From Nocardia transvalensis (GTDB lineage: Bacteria > Actinomycetota > Actinomycetes > Mycobacteriales > Mycobacteriaceae): DNA of 64,000 nt. The position numbers were made by a program, and so were the translations under genes. The notes beneath the pieces are model-generated. The model did not search any database and was not told the DNA's origin. It saw only the letters and a program-made list of their open reading frames with translations. Of this stretch, positions 1-7,850 are shown one piece after another (within the stretch, counting starts at the first letter, position 1; every line of letters begins with the position of its first letter). The stretch is taken from NCBI RefSeq assembly GCF_015477765.1, contig NZ_JADLQQ010000008.1, positions 124,001 to 188,000 on the forward strand, written 5' to 3'.

Positions 1-1
1 G

Positions 2-565
2 CACATGAAGGAGTACCTGTCGGTGCTGTTGCCGCTGCTGGACGGGGAACCGGTGTCCTATTCCGGGGAGACCCTCAGCGCCAACCTGAACCTGACCGTC
101 CCCAACGAGGGCACGGTTCCGGTCCTGCTGGCCGCGATGGGCGAGCAGATGCTGAAGCTGGCGGGCCGCCGCACGGCGGGCACGACGCTGTGGATGACCG
201 GCCCGGCCACCATCCGCACGCACATCGCGCCGATCATCAACGCCGCCGCGGCCGAGGCGGGCCGCCCCGCCCCGCGCATCGTGTGCGAGCTGCCGGTGTG
301 CGTGACCGACGACGTCGACCGCGCTCGCGAACGGGCCGCCAAGGTCTTCGAGGCTTACGATTCGCTGCCTTCCTATCGCGCCATGATGGACCGCGAAGGC
401 GCCACCGGTCCCGCCGATCTGGCGATCATCGGCACCGAGGACCAGGTCGCAGCCCGCATTCACGAGGTCTTCGCCTCGGGCGCAACGGAATTCGTCGCCG
501 CCATGTTCACCGGCGGCGATTCCGCGGCGCGTACTCGCAAACTGCTTGCGGGCCTGGCGGATTGA
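2..565 (+). CDS. LLM-class F420-dependent oxidoreductase, C-terminal part (cut by window edge)
   Basis: The last 187 residues of a luciferase-like (bacterial TIM barrel) oxidoreductase; the reading frame is open to the window edge, so the true start lies upstream. Visible features are a GRRTAGTTLWMTGPATI stretch and the typical C-terminal tail with IIGTEDQVAARIHEVFASGATEFV. The family uses reduced coenzyme F420 (or FMN) for hydride transfer to small molecules in the cytoplasm; the substrate cannot be told from this fragment. It is followed 7 bp later by a small MmcQ/YjbR gene on the same strand, so the two may be co-transcribed. Family assignment is fairly sure; cofactor choice is inference from the host group. 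Confidence 0.8.
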   Translation, partial: HMKEYLSVLLPLLDGEPVSYSGETLSANLNLTVPNEGTVPVLLAAMGEQMLKLAGRRTAGTTLWMTGPATIRTHIAPIINAAAAEAGRPAPRIVCELPVCVTDDVDRARERAAKVFEAYDSLPSYRAMMDREGATGPADLAIIGTEDQVAARIHEVFASGATEFVAAMFTGGDSAARTRKLLAGLAD

Positions 566-572
566 GATAGCC

Positions 573-995
573 GTGGCGCGGCGAGCACGGGTGGAGGATG
601 TGCACGAGCTGGCGATGGCCATGCCGCACGTCACGGTCGAGTACGGCTCCCAGGGCAATCCGGTCTATCAGGTCGGGCGCAAATCCTTCGTCTACTTCCG
701 CACGCCGAGCCGGGACGCCGTCGATCCGGTGACGGGGGAGCGCTATCCCGATGTGATCATCTTCTGGGTGCCGTCGGAGTCGGACAAGCTGGCCCTGGTG
801 CAGGATCCGGATTCGCCGTTCTTCACCACCGCGCATTTCGACGGCCACCTGTCGGTCCTGGTGCGCGGCGCGCGGATCGGCGAACTCGGCCTGGACGAAC
901 TGCGCGAGGTGGTGCAGGACGCCTGGCTGTCGCGGGCCTCACCCACGCGGGCGCGGCGCTGGCTGTCGGAGAATGCCGACCGACAGGGGGCTTGA
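573..995 (+). CDS. MmcQ/YjbR family protein
   Basis: 140 residues of the MmcQ/YjbR fold (cyclomaltodextrinase-inhibitor-like, two-layer alpha/beta), usually described as DNA-binding-like but of unknown biochemical role. The GTG at 573 was chosen because the upstream in-frame TTG at 546 lies inside the preceding gene. The protein has the family's N-terminal helix (VEDVHELAMAMPHVTVEYG), a central beta sheet containing VYQVGRKSFVYFRT, and a C-terminal region with ELREVVQDAWLSRASPTRARRW. A second member of the family lies at 12960-13292. Function is not known. Confidence 0.75.
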   Translation: MARRARVEDVHELAMAMPHVTVEYGSQGNPVYQVGRKSFVYFRTPSRDAVDPVTGERYPDVIIFWVPSESDKLALVQDPDSPFFTTAHFDGHLSVLVRGARIGELGLDELREVVQDAWLSRASPTRARRWLSENADRQGA

Positions 996-1028
996 CCTCG
1001 AGTGCGGTTGAGGAAGCATGATCATCTC

Positions 1029-1682
1029 ATGACCGAGACCGCAGAGTTCTGGAACACCGTCTACGACAACGACACCGCGCCGTGGGTGATCGGTGAGCCG
1101 CAGCAGGCCATCGTCGCGCTCGAACGCGACGGGATGATCGGCGGGCGGGTGCTGGACCCCGGCTGCGGTGCCGGTGAGCACACCATCCTGCTGACGCAGC
1201 GGGGTTACGACGTGCTCGGTGTCGACCTGTCACCCAGCGCCGTCGAGTACGCCCGGCGCAATGCCTCGGCCAAGGGCGTGCCCACCGCCCGCTTCGAGGT
1301 GGCCGACATGATCCGCATCGGCGACGATCCGCAGTACGCCGCCGCCTTCGGTGTCTTCGACACCATTGTCGACAGTGCGCTGTTCCACGTATTCCGCGAG
1401 GATCCCGAGCCGCGGGCGGCCTATGTGCGCAGCCTGCACGCGCTGTGCAAGCCGGGCGGCGTGGTGCACCTGCTGGCTCTGTCCGATCGCGAGCCGGGCC
1501 CCGGTCCCCGCATCAGCGACACCCTGATCCGCGAATCCTTCGGGGCTGGTTGGCAGGTGGAGGATCTGCAGCCCTCCCGGTACAAGGGCCGGGTGGCCGG
1601 ATTGGTGGAGGAGGAACTGCAGGCCGGGGTCGACGGCACCGTGGATGTCCCCGCCTGGCTGGCTCGCATCCGCCGCGTCTAG
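1029..1682 (+). CDS. class I SAM-dependent methyltransferase
   Basis: 217 residues with a Rossmann-type methyltransferase core. Motif I is VLDPGCGAGEHT (about residues 41-52), followed by the acidic GVDLS strand that binds the SAM ribose, and the motif IV/V region DTIVDSALFHVF. The N-terminus (EFWNTVYDND..PWVIGEPQQ) resembles the thiopurine/tellurite-resistance-type small methyltransferases. ATG 1029 is preferred over the in-frame GTG at 1002, whose added residues look non-native. The substrate is unknown. The gene converges on the PadR regulator and the two share a CTAG in which each strand's stop codon sits. Confidence 0.85.
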   Translation: MTETAEFWNTVYDNDTAPWVIGEPQQAIVALERDGMIGGRVLDPGCGAGEHTILLTQRGYDVLGVDLSPSAVEYARRNASAKGVPTARFEVADMIRIGDDPQYAAAFGVFDTIVDSALFHVFREDPEPRAAYVRSLHALCKPGGVVHLLALSDREPGPGPRISDTLIRESFGAGWQVEDLQPSRYKGRVAGLVEEELQAGVDGTVDVPAWLARIRRV

Positions 1683-2299
1683 GCCGAATCCGGGGCCGCC
1701 GCGGTGGGTGCGCGGGTGGTCCCGGTCAGCTCCTCGAGGTCGGCCAGCAGTTCCCGGGCGAATTCGCGCTCGGCCTCGTAGTGCCGCACGCACCAGCGCA
1801 GCACGGCGCCGGGAAATGCCCGCGAACACCTGCCGGCCTTCCCGGCGTCGGCCTCGGCGCGGCGGCGCATCGAGTCCATGTGATCGATATGGGCGGTGAG
1901 CATCTCACGGAGTCGATCCGGATCGGCCAGATGCCCGAGCCAGACCCGCAGCAGCACACTGTGTTTGAGCACCGGCGCCTCCACGGCGGAGCGATTCACC
2001 CACTGCGCTACGGCATCTCGGCCCGCCGCGGTGATCACATACATCCGCTTGCCGCGCACACCGTCGACGGGCAGCACGATGCGCGAGGTCACATAGCCGT
2101 GCTGCTCCAGCCGTTTGAGCTCGGCGTAGATCTGGCTGAACGACGGGCTCCAGTAGAACAACTGCAGGCTGCGGTCCGCCCACTTCTTCAGGTCGTATCC
2201 GGACAGCTCCTCGGCGTGGGAGAGCATGCCGAGCACGGCCCAGGCGGTGGTCGGCAGGACGGCCCCGGAGGTCATCGGCGGAATGTCGCGTCCCGGCAT
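1679..2299 (-). CDS. PadR family transcriptional regulator
   Basis: 206 residues with an N-terminal winged-helix PadR domain (AWAVLGML..SGYDLKKWADRSLQLFYWSPSFSQIYAELKRLE, then GYV and a wing ending KRMYVITAAG) and a C-terminal Vir-like helical dimerisation domain. PadR proteins usually repress stress or efflux genes until a ligand binds. The start at 2299 is uncertain: ATG 2275 is in frame and neither has a clear ribosome site. It follows the IclR gene by 14 bp on the same strand, suggesting a two-regulator operon. The stop overlaps the convergent methyltransferase stop by 4 bp. Confidence 0.85.
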   Translation of the reverse strand: MPGRDIPPMTSGAVLPTTAWAVLGMLSHAEELSGYDLKKWADRSLQLFYWSPSFSQIYAELKRLEQHGYVTSRIVLPVDGVRGKRMYVITAAGRDAVAQWVNRSAVEAPVLKHSVLLRVWLGHLADPDRLREMLTAHIDHMDSMRRRAEADAGKAGRCSRAFPGAVLRWCVRHYEAEREFARELLADLEELTGTTRAPTAAAPDSA

Positions 2300-2313
2300 C
2301 TGTCGGGCCGGAG

Positions 2314-3132
2314 TCAGCGCCGGCGCGTGCGCCGCGGGAACAGCGTCCGCCCGGCCTCGTGCGCGACCTCCAGGACCACCCGGCTGAGCCGATCGAAGTT
2401 CATGCCGTCGGCACGCCCGGACAGCGACAGTGCCGCCGGTCCCGTGCCCCGGGCCCGCACGGGGGCTGCGACACAGGCGATTCCGGCGACCGCTTCCTCC
2501 CGATCGATCGCCACGCCTTGACGCAGCCGTATCTGGGCGAGTTCGCGCGCCAGGGCGTCGGGTTCGCAGATGGTGCGCGGGGTCAGGCGGGGCAGTCGCG
2601 TGCGGAAGGCGGCCTCGGCGATGGTGGGCTCCAGCGCGGCGAGCATCGCCTTGCCCAGAGCCGTTGCGTGCGCGGGCATCCGGCCGCCCAGGCGGGTGGG
2701 CAGCGCCGCCCGGAACCGGCCGCCGGCCTTGTCCAGATACACCACGTCGCGGCCGTCGAGCACCGCCAGATGCCCGACCAGGCCGGTGCGCTGGGCCAAT
2801 TCGTGCAGCAGCGGGCCGACCGCGTCACGGGTCTCGTTGTGATCGGCGGTGAGCCCGCCCAGCTCCAGGGTCCGCATGCCCAGCCGGTAGCCGCCGGAGG
2901 TGTGCGCCAGCCAGCGCAGCCGGATCATCTGATCCAGGATGCGGTGCACGGTCGAGCGCGGCAGGCCGGTCCGATCGACCAGCTCCAGCAGGGTCAGCGT
3001 CGGGGTGGAGGCGTCGAACGCATCGAGGATCAGCGTCATCCGCTCGATCATCGAGACCGGGTTCGAGCGGTCCGTCGCGTGGCGACCGGCGGTGGTGGTG
3101 CGTTCCGCGGAGGGCAGCACGGTGACGGTCAT
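2314..3132 (-). CDS. IclR family transcriptional regulator
   Basis: 272 residues. An N-terminal winged helix (about residues 25-90: LLELVDRTGLPRSTVHRILDQMIRLRWL) is followed by an IclR effector-binding domain. The start at 3132 is supported by GGAGG six bases upstream. The family senses small aromatic or organic acids and controls catabolic genes, often divergent or adjacent ones. Here the downstream gene is PadR and the upstream gene is the flavin-reductase fusion, separated by a strong terminator, so the regulated genes are not obvious from the context. Confidence 0.88.
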   Translation of the reverse strand: MTVTVLPSAERTTTAGRHATDRSNPVSMIERMTLILDAFDASTPTLTLLELVDRTGLPRSTVHRILDQMIRLRWLAHTSGGYRLGMRTLELGGLTADHNETRDAVGPLLHELAQRTGLVGHLAVLDGRDVVYLDKAGGRFRAALPTRLGGRMPAHATALGKAMLAALEPTIAEAAFRTRLPRLTPRTICEPDALARELAQIRLRQGVAIDREEAVAGIACVAAPVRARGTGPAALSLSGRADGMNFDRLSRVVLEVAHEAGRTLFPRRTRRR

Positions 3133-3365
3133 AGGTACCTCCGTTGGCTCATATGCAGCCTAGAAGTATGCCGACCAGGCATGCGCTAGGCACGAGCGTT
3201 CCTTTTGTTTGTGTCACCAGTCACAGTGCGCGCCAACGGGTGCGGCGCGAATCCGTGGAAATACGTAGGTAGTACCGATCTGTTTCCGCTCACCGAACCC
3301 CTGTCTTGACCGGTGCGGCGCTGACCTGTTGTCATGACACTCGGCTATATGTCTACTCGAAACAG

Positions 3366-3405
3366 CCGAGGGCCCGACCGGTGCGTGGCACGGTCGGGCC
3401 CTCGG
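3366..3405 (-). terminator. strong hairpin terminator after the OYE/Ddn fusion gene
   Basis: Perfect 15-bp inverted repeat CCGAGGGCCCGACCG ... CGGTCGGGCCCTCGG around a 10-base loop, 11 bp beyond the stop of the fusion gene on the minus strand. The following minus-strand bases are CTGTTTCG, a weak T-rich stretch, so termination probably relies on the very stable stem. Confidence 0.85.
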
Positions 3406-3415
3406 TTTCCGCGAT

Positions 3416-5191
3416 TCAGTCTTCCGGGTTGTCGTTGAACGTCACTCGCACCGAGACCGGGTTGGTCTGCAGGGCGGCGAACCCGGCGGCGGTCAGTGCG
3501 GCCAGGGCCGGGTGCGGCGCGAAGCTGCGGGCGCGGGCGACCACATCGTCGTCGAGGCGTAGCTCCGCGGTTCCGGTGCGCCACCGATCCCCTTGGCGCA
3601 GCCGCACTTCCGGATTCGCCCGCACATTGTTGCCCCAGCCGGAGCGCAGGCCGTGCTGGCAGATGATCCAGGCGCCCTCCGCATCGAACAGCGCCGACAC
3701 CGGCACCCGGCGCGGCAGTCCGGACTTGCGGCCCACGGTCTCGAGCTCGGTGGCGAAGGCGGTGCGAACGCCGAGGCGGTCGAGCGCGCGAACGGTGGGA
3801 TTGGCGACGTAGCGGCCCACCGCGCGCTCCACGACGAATTTGCGTGCCTTCCTTGCAGGTGCGGGTGTCCCGTCCGCCCCCGGTACGCCTGTCCCCTCGC
3901 TCCCCGGCACGCCTGTCCCCTCGCTCCCCGGCACGCTCTTTGCCGGGGAGCGTTGGGGCCGGAACGCATCCAGGCCGTTGCGCCGCATCATCGTCACCGC
4001 CGTCCGCCACGGTGAGCGCGCCGGATCCGGATCCAGGCCGGAGCCGAGCCGATGCAGCTGATCGGTGTGCCATTGCAGATCCAAGGCGCCGTCGAAGGCC
4101 TTCAGGCTGCGAACACCGGCCAGCCGTCCGCGCAGACCCAGCGAAATGACCGGCGGGCGCAGCGCATCGGTACCGTCGGTGAGCAGATCCGCTGCGGCGG
4201 TAGGGATTACGGCCGCCGGTCGGCCCACGCCCACGACATCGCAGGCGCCCGACTCGATCGCCGCCGCCATCGCCGTGCGCGACCGGAACCCGCCGGTCAC
4301 CGCCAGCGGCACCGCCGCGGCGGAACGGCGCACCGTCTCGGCGTACTCCAGGAAGTAGGCCTCGCGGGCCCGGGTGCTCGCCGAGCGGGAGGAGCGGCCC
4401 ATCATCGCCGGGGATTCGTAACTGCCGCCGCTGATTTCGATGAGATCCAATTGCTCGGCCGCCAGCCGCTCGACCACGGCCCGCGACTCGTCCTCGGTGA
4501 AGCCGCCGCGCTGGAAGTCGGCGGAGTTCAGTTTGATCCCCACGGCGAAACCGGGGCTGACCGCCGCCCGGATGGCCCGCGCCACCTCGAGCACGAACCG
4601 TGCTCGCCGCTGCGGATCGCCGCCCCAGCCGTCGGTGCGGCGATTCGCCAGCGGCGACAGGAACTGCGATACCAGATAGCCGTGGGCGCCGTGGATCTGG
4701 ACGCCGTCGAATCCGGCGGCCTCGACCACCTGTGCGGCGGTGGCGAATCGGCCGATGATGTCGAGGATCTCGTCCTCGGTCAGCGCCCGCGGTGTCGGCA
4801 TGCCAGGGATGCCCAGCGCAATGGCCGAGGGTGCGACGGGGCGACGCCTGCTGGCTATCGGATTGGATTGCCGCCCAGGGTGATTCAGCTGCACCCACAC
4901 CGGGGTGCCGCCGTCCTTGCCCGCCTTGGCCCAGCTCGTCAGCGCGTCCAGATCGCGATCGTCCTCGATGGCCACGTTGCCCGGCTCACCGAGTTGGGTG
5001 CGGTCGATCATCACATTGCCGGTGACGACGAGTCCGAAGCCGCCGGTGCCCCAGCGCCGGAACAGCCGCACCAGCCGGTCGTCCGGGGCGTGCTCGCTGG
5101 TTCCCAGCCCCTCGCTGAGCGCCGACTTCATGATCCGGTTCGGCAGCACTTGCCCGCAGGGGAGAGGTAGGGGATCGTGCAGGGTCGCCAT
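3416..5191 (-). CDS. NADH:flavin oxidoreductase (Old Yellow Enzyme type) fused to a C-terminal Ddn-like nitroreductase domain
   Basis: 591 residues in two parts. Residues about 1-425 are an OYE-type FMN TIM barrel: LPNRIMKSALSEGL at the start, the active-site QIHGAHGYLVSQFLSPLANRRTDGWGG signature seen in pieces, and the phosphate-binding GGFRS and GVGRPA near the end. Residues about 455-591 match the deazaflavin (F420)-dependent nitroreductase family (ELETVGRKSGLPRRVPV, then GNNVRANPEVRLRQGDRW). They are joined by a linker with 2.5 copies of an 8-residue repeat (VPGSEGTG). OYEs reduce activated alkenes or nitro compounds with NAD(P)H and FMN; Ddn-type domains use F420H2. A TetR repressor gene is divergent and operators lie between, so the enzyme is probably induced by an electrophilic substrate. 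The fusion is open in a single frame. Confidence 0.82.
   Translation of the reverse strand: MATLHDPLPLPCGQVLPNRIMKSALSEGLGTSEHAPDDRLVRLFRRWGTGGFGLVVTGNVMIDRTQLGEPGNVAIEDDRDLDALTSWAKAGKDGGTPVWVQLNHPGRQSNPIASRRRPVAPSAIALGIPGMPTPRALTEDEILDIIGRFATAAQVVEAAGFDGVQIHGAHGYLVSQFLSPLANRRTDGWGGDPQRRARFVLEVARAIRAAVSPGFAVGIKLNSADFQRGGFTEDESRAVVERLAAEQLDLIEISGGSYESPAMMGRSSRSASTRAREAYFLEYAETVRRSAAAVPLAVTGGFRSRTAMAAAIESGACDVVGVGRPAAVIPTAAADLLTDGTDALRPPVISLGLRGRLAGVRSLKAFDGALDLQWHTDQLHRLGSGLDPDPARSPWRTAVTMMRRNGLDAFRPQRSPAKSVPGSEGTGVPGSEGTGVPGADGTPAPARKARKFVVERAVGRYVANPTVRALDRLGVRTAFATELETVGRKSGLPRRVPVSALFDAEGAWIICQHGLRSGWGNNVRANPEVRLRQGDRWRTGTAELRLDDDVVARARSFAPHPALAALTAAGFAALQTNPVSVRVTFNDNPED
3878..3951. repeat. 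24-bp tandem repeat and hairpin in the fusion-gene linker
   Basis: Two full copies and one partial copy of a 24-bp unit beginning CCCCGGCACGCCTGTCCCCT (3878-3938), encoding VPGSEGTG on the minus strand. An 11-bp perfect inverted repeat GCTCCCCGGCA ... TGCCGGGGAGC (3923-3951) overlaps the end. The unit resembles the intergenic CCCGGCCTGT minisatellite at 61708-61866. Confidence 0.8.
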
Positions 5192-5228
5192 CGTCGTACT
5201 TCCCTCCGTGCGGGGCCGAACCCGCGTG

Positions 5229-5274
5229 GTAGACCGATCAGTTTAGTGCGAGGGTAGTACACCGATCGGTATAC
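5229..5274. promoter_or_regulatory. tandem TetR-type operators in the divergent promoter region
   Basis: Two 18-bp palindromic sites, GTAGACCGATCAGTTTAG (5229-5246) and GTACACCGATCGGTATAC (5257-5274), begin 28 bp apart between the divergent OYE fusion and TetR genes. They share GTAnACCGATCnGTnTA. The second is almost a perfect palindrome. Spacing and position fit binding by the adjacent TetR regulator to control both promoters (inference). Confidence 0.8.
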
Positions 5275-5322
5275 ATCAAGGGTAAGCTGAGCTCACGGAC
5301 ACCGTGCAGGAAGGGGTCGGAT

Positions 5323-5889
5323 ATGGGAGCCCGCGATCGGCTCATCGACAGTGCCGTGGAACTGATGCGCCGCAACGGCGTGGCGGGGACGGGCATCGCC
5401 CAACTGCTCGAGCATTCCGGCATCTCGCGGCGCTCGGTGTACCTGAACTTTCCCGGCGGCAAATCCGAGCTGGTCGCCGAGGCGACCCGGGTGGCCGGGC
5501 AGGCCTTCGGCGCCCTCATGCGGACGGTCGCGGCCGGGGCCGATCTGGCCTCCTGTGTCGCCGCCTTCCCGGGGTTGTGGCGCGAGGTACTGGTTTCCAG
5601 CGAGTTCACCGCCGGGTGCCCGGTCGTGGCCGCGGCGCTGGGACGGTCGGAGTCGCCCGCCGCCGCCGATGCCGCGGGGGAGGCGTTCTCCGACTGGGAG
5701 CAGATCCTCGCCGAGCGCCTGCGGGCCGAACGGGTGGAGCCCGAGGTCGCGGTGGCGCTGGCCACCACGATCATTGCCGCGCTCGAGGGTGCGGTCGTGA
5801 TGTCGCTGGCGACCCGGTCGGTCGCGCCGCTGGAGCGGGTCGGTGCGCAGATGTCGGCGCTGGTGGCTCAACATACCCGGGCGGCCTGA
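5323..5889 (+). CDS. TetR/AcrR family transcriptional regulator (LmrA/YxaF-like)
   Basis: 188 residues. The N-terminal TetR helix-turn-helix covers about residues 4-50 (RLIDSAVELMRRNGVAGTGIAQLLEHSGISRRSVYLNFPGGKSELV). The C-terminal ligand domain contains FTAGCPVVAAALGRSE, typical of the YxaF/LmrA-like subgroup. AGGAAGGGG lies just upstream of ATG 5323. The gene is divergent from the OYE/Ddn fusion, with two matching palindromic sites between them, so it most likely represses that enzyme and itself. Confidence 0.9.
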   Translation: MGARDRLIDSAVELMRRNGVAGTGIAQLLEHSGISRRSVYLNFPGGKSELVAEATRVAGQAFGALMRTVAAGADLASCVAAFPGLWREVLVSSEFTAGCPVVAAALGRSESPAAADAAGEAFSDWEQILAERLRAERVEPEVAVALATTIIAALEGAVVMSLATRSVAPLERVGAQMSALVAQHTRAA

Positions 5890-5996
5890 CCGGCGCTCCG
5901 GATAGCATCGCCCCGGATCTGTCAACAATATTGGGGCACAATGTTTTTCGAATTTGCCATATGCGCGTGAGCGGGTTTTCGGAGTAGCTTGGCGGC

Positions 5997-6800
5997 ATGA
6001 AGATTCTGGTTACCGGAGCCACCGGAAATATCGGTCGTAAGGTCGTTGATCACCTGATCGCCTTGGGCGCCGACGATATTCGTGCCTTGTCGAACAAGCC
6101 GGAACGCGCCGCCCTCCCCGACGGTGTGGAGGTGGTGCGGGGCTATCTGCGTCGGGTGGAGACGCTACCCGCGGCCTTCGAAGGGGTGGATCGGATGTAT
6201 CTGGCCCCGGTTCTGGAGACTGTCGGCGAGGTGGTGGAGCTGGCGCGGGCGGCCGGGGTGCGCCACATCGTGGATCTGTCCGGCGACGAGAGCACCGACT
6301 GGCAGCCGATCGCGAAGGCGGTGGAGAAGTCGGGGGTGGACTGGACCCATCTGTATACGGGCGAGTTCGTGGAGAACACGACGATGTGGGCCGAGCAGAT
6401 CCGGAGCACCGGCGAGGTGCGCGAACCCTATCCGGACGCGGCGAACGCTCCCATCGCCATGGACGATATCGCCCGCGTGGCCGCCGCTGTGCTGACCCAG
6501 GACGGCCATGCCGGCGTCACCTACACCCTGACCGGCCCGGAAACGCTCACCCGGGTCGAGCGGGTCCGGCAGCTGGGTGTGGCTCTGGGGTGTGAGCTGT
6601 CGTTCGTGACCGTGCCGCGCGAGGAGGCGATCGCGCTGCTCGAGCCGCAGATGGGCGAGTTCGCGGCATGGTATGTCGACGGGCTGGCCGCCATGGCGGA
6701 GCATCCGCAACGCGCGACCACCACGGTCGCCGATCTCACCGGCCGTCCGGCCACCACCTTCGCCGAATGGGCGGCCGCCAACGCCGACGAATTCCGCTGA
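5997..6800 (+). CDS. NAD(P)-binding NmrA/atypical SDR family protein
   Basis: 267 residues with the N-terminal dinucleotide motif GATGNIG (residues 7-13) and the layout of NmrA-like atypical short-chain dehydrogenases (VRHIVDLSGDES, then GVDWTHLYTGEFVEN). These proteins often act as NADPH-dependent quinone reductases or redox sensors; catalytic activity cannot be asserted. ATG 5997 is only six bases after a TAGCTT (-10-like, TAnnnT) at 5985-5990, suggesting a leaderless transcript. It converges on ribokinase with 9 bp between stops. Confidence 0.85.
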   Translation: MKILVTGATGNIGRKVVDHLIALGADDIRALSNKPERAALPDGVEVVRGYLRRVETLPAAFEGVDRMYLAPVLETVGEVVELARAAGVRHIVDLSGDESTDWQPIAKAVEKSGVDWTHLYTGEFVENTTMWAEQIRSTGEVREPYPDAANAPIAMDDIARVAAAVLTQDGHAGVTYTLTGPETLTRVERVRQLGVALGCELSFVTVPREEAIALLEPQMGEFAAWYVDGLAAMAEHPQRATTTVADLTGRPATTFAEWAAANADEFR

Positions 6801-6809
6801 ATCGCGGGT

Positions 6810-7670
6810 TCAGGGCTGCCGCGACAGCAGCCGTTCGATCTCGGCTCGTTCCGGAATGCTCGCGCTGGCACCGAGTTTCGTCGTCGCCAGCGCGCCCGCC
6901 GTGCAGGCCCAGGCGAGCGCGGTAAGCGGGCCCTCGTGCCAGTGCGCGGCCAGCGCGCCGGTGAAGGTGTCCCCCGCCCCGGTGGTGTCGACGACGTCGA
7001 CGCCGACGCCGGGGTGGCTGAGTTCGCCCTCGGGCCCTCGGTATACGGCGCCGCTTCCCCCACGGGTGGTCACCACGTGGGGGACGGCGTCGAGGACCGA
7101 ACCCAGCTGCGCGGCCTCGCCCTGGTTCACGACCGCGATGTCGACGTTCTCCCACAGTTGGCGCGGAACCTCCTGCGCGGGAGAGGGATTCAACAGCACG
7201 GTGGTGCCGTGGGCGCGGGCATGCCGGGTCGCGGCCGCAACGGTGGGAATCGGAATCTCCAACTGGCACAACACCATATCGGCCGCTGCCACGGCCGCGA
7301 GATCCGCATCCGACAACGACGTCATCCGGGCATTGGCTCCACCGACGACGATGATGCTGTTCTCACCGGAGGAGTCCACGACGATGACGGTGATCCCGCT
7401 CGGCCCGTCCACCGACCGCAGCTGCGCGGTCCCCACCCCGGCCTCGTCCAGCACCTTGCGCACGTCCGCGGCGAAGACGTCGGTGCCCACCGCGCCCACG
7501 AACTCGACCTCGGCACCGGCCCGCCGCGCGGCGATCGCCTGATTCGATCCCTTCCCGCCCGGCACCATGGCGAACCCGGTGCCCAGCACCGTCTCGCCCG
7601 GTTCCGGCCGCCGCGTCGTCGTCGCCACCAGATCCATGCTGATACTGCCCACCACCACGATTCGCGCCAT
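6810..7670 (-). CDS. rbsK: ribokinase (PfkB family sugar kinase)
   Basis: 286 residues; phosphorylates D-ribose at O5 with ATP in the cytoplasm. Signature 1 GGKGSNQAIAARRAGAEV is near the N-terminus, and signature 2 DTTGAGDTFTGAL with the catalytic Asp is near the C-terminus. ATG 7670 was chosen because homology (MARIVVVGSISMDLV) begins there; the frame is open further upstream without family sequence. No ribose transporter is next to it, so it may salvage intracellular ribose. A related carbohydrate kinase specificity is possible. Confidence 0.88.
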   Translation of the reverse strand: MARIVVVGSISMDLVATTTRRPEPGETVLGTGFAMVPGGKGSNQAIAARRAGAEVEFVGAVGTDVFAADVRKVLDEAGVGTAQLRSVDGPSGITVIVVDSSGENSIIVVGGANARMTSLSDADLAAVAAADMVLCQLEIPIPTVAAATRHARAHGTTVLLNPSPAQEVPRQLWENVDIAVVNQGEAAQLGSVLDAVPHVVTTRGGSGAVYRGPEGELSHPGVGVDVVDTTGAGDTFTGALAAHWHEGPLTALAWACTAGALATTKLGASASIPERAEIERLLSRQP

Positions 7671-7850
7671 ACACGAACCGTATCCCGAACTCGCCGACCG
7701 CCCGAGCACCGCCACCACCGAATCGTCCGCACCCCGCTGCGGTTTACTCGAGAAATAGGCAGAACGCGCCAGTTCGTGAGCGTCCGAGCAGTCCAGCACG
7801 ACCGTGTCGATGGTGTGCGGCACCGTGTCCTCCAGCCGGTGCCACCGAAC

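Noticed and set aside
1445..2521. 358-codon plus-strand frame
   Set aside because: Antisense shadow of the PadR and IclR genes; low-complexity Arg/Gly/Pro composition with no family sequence.
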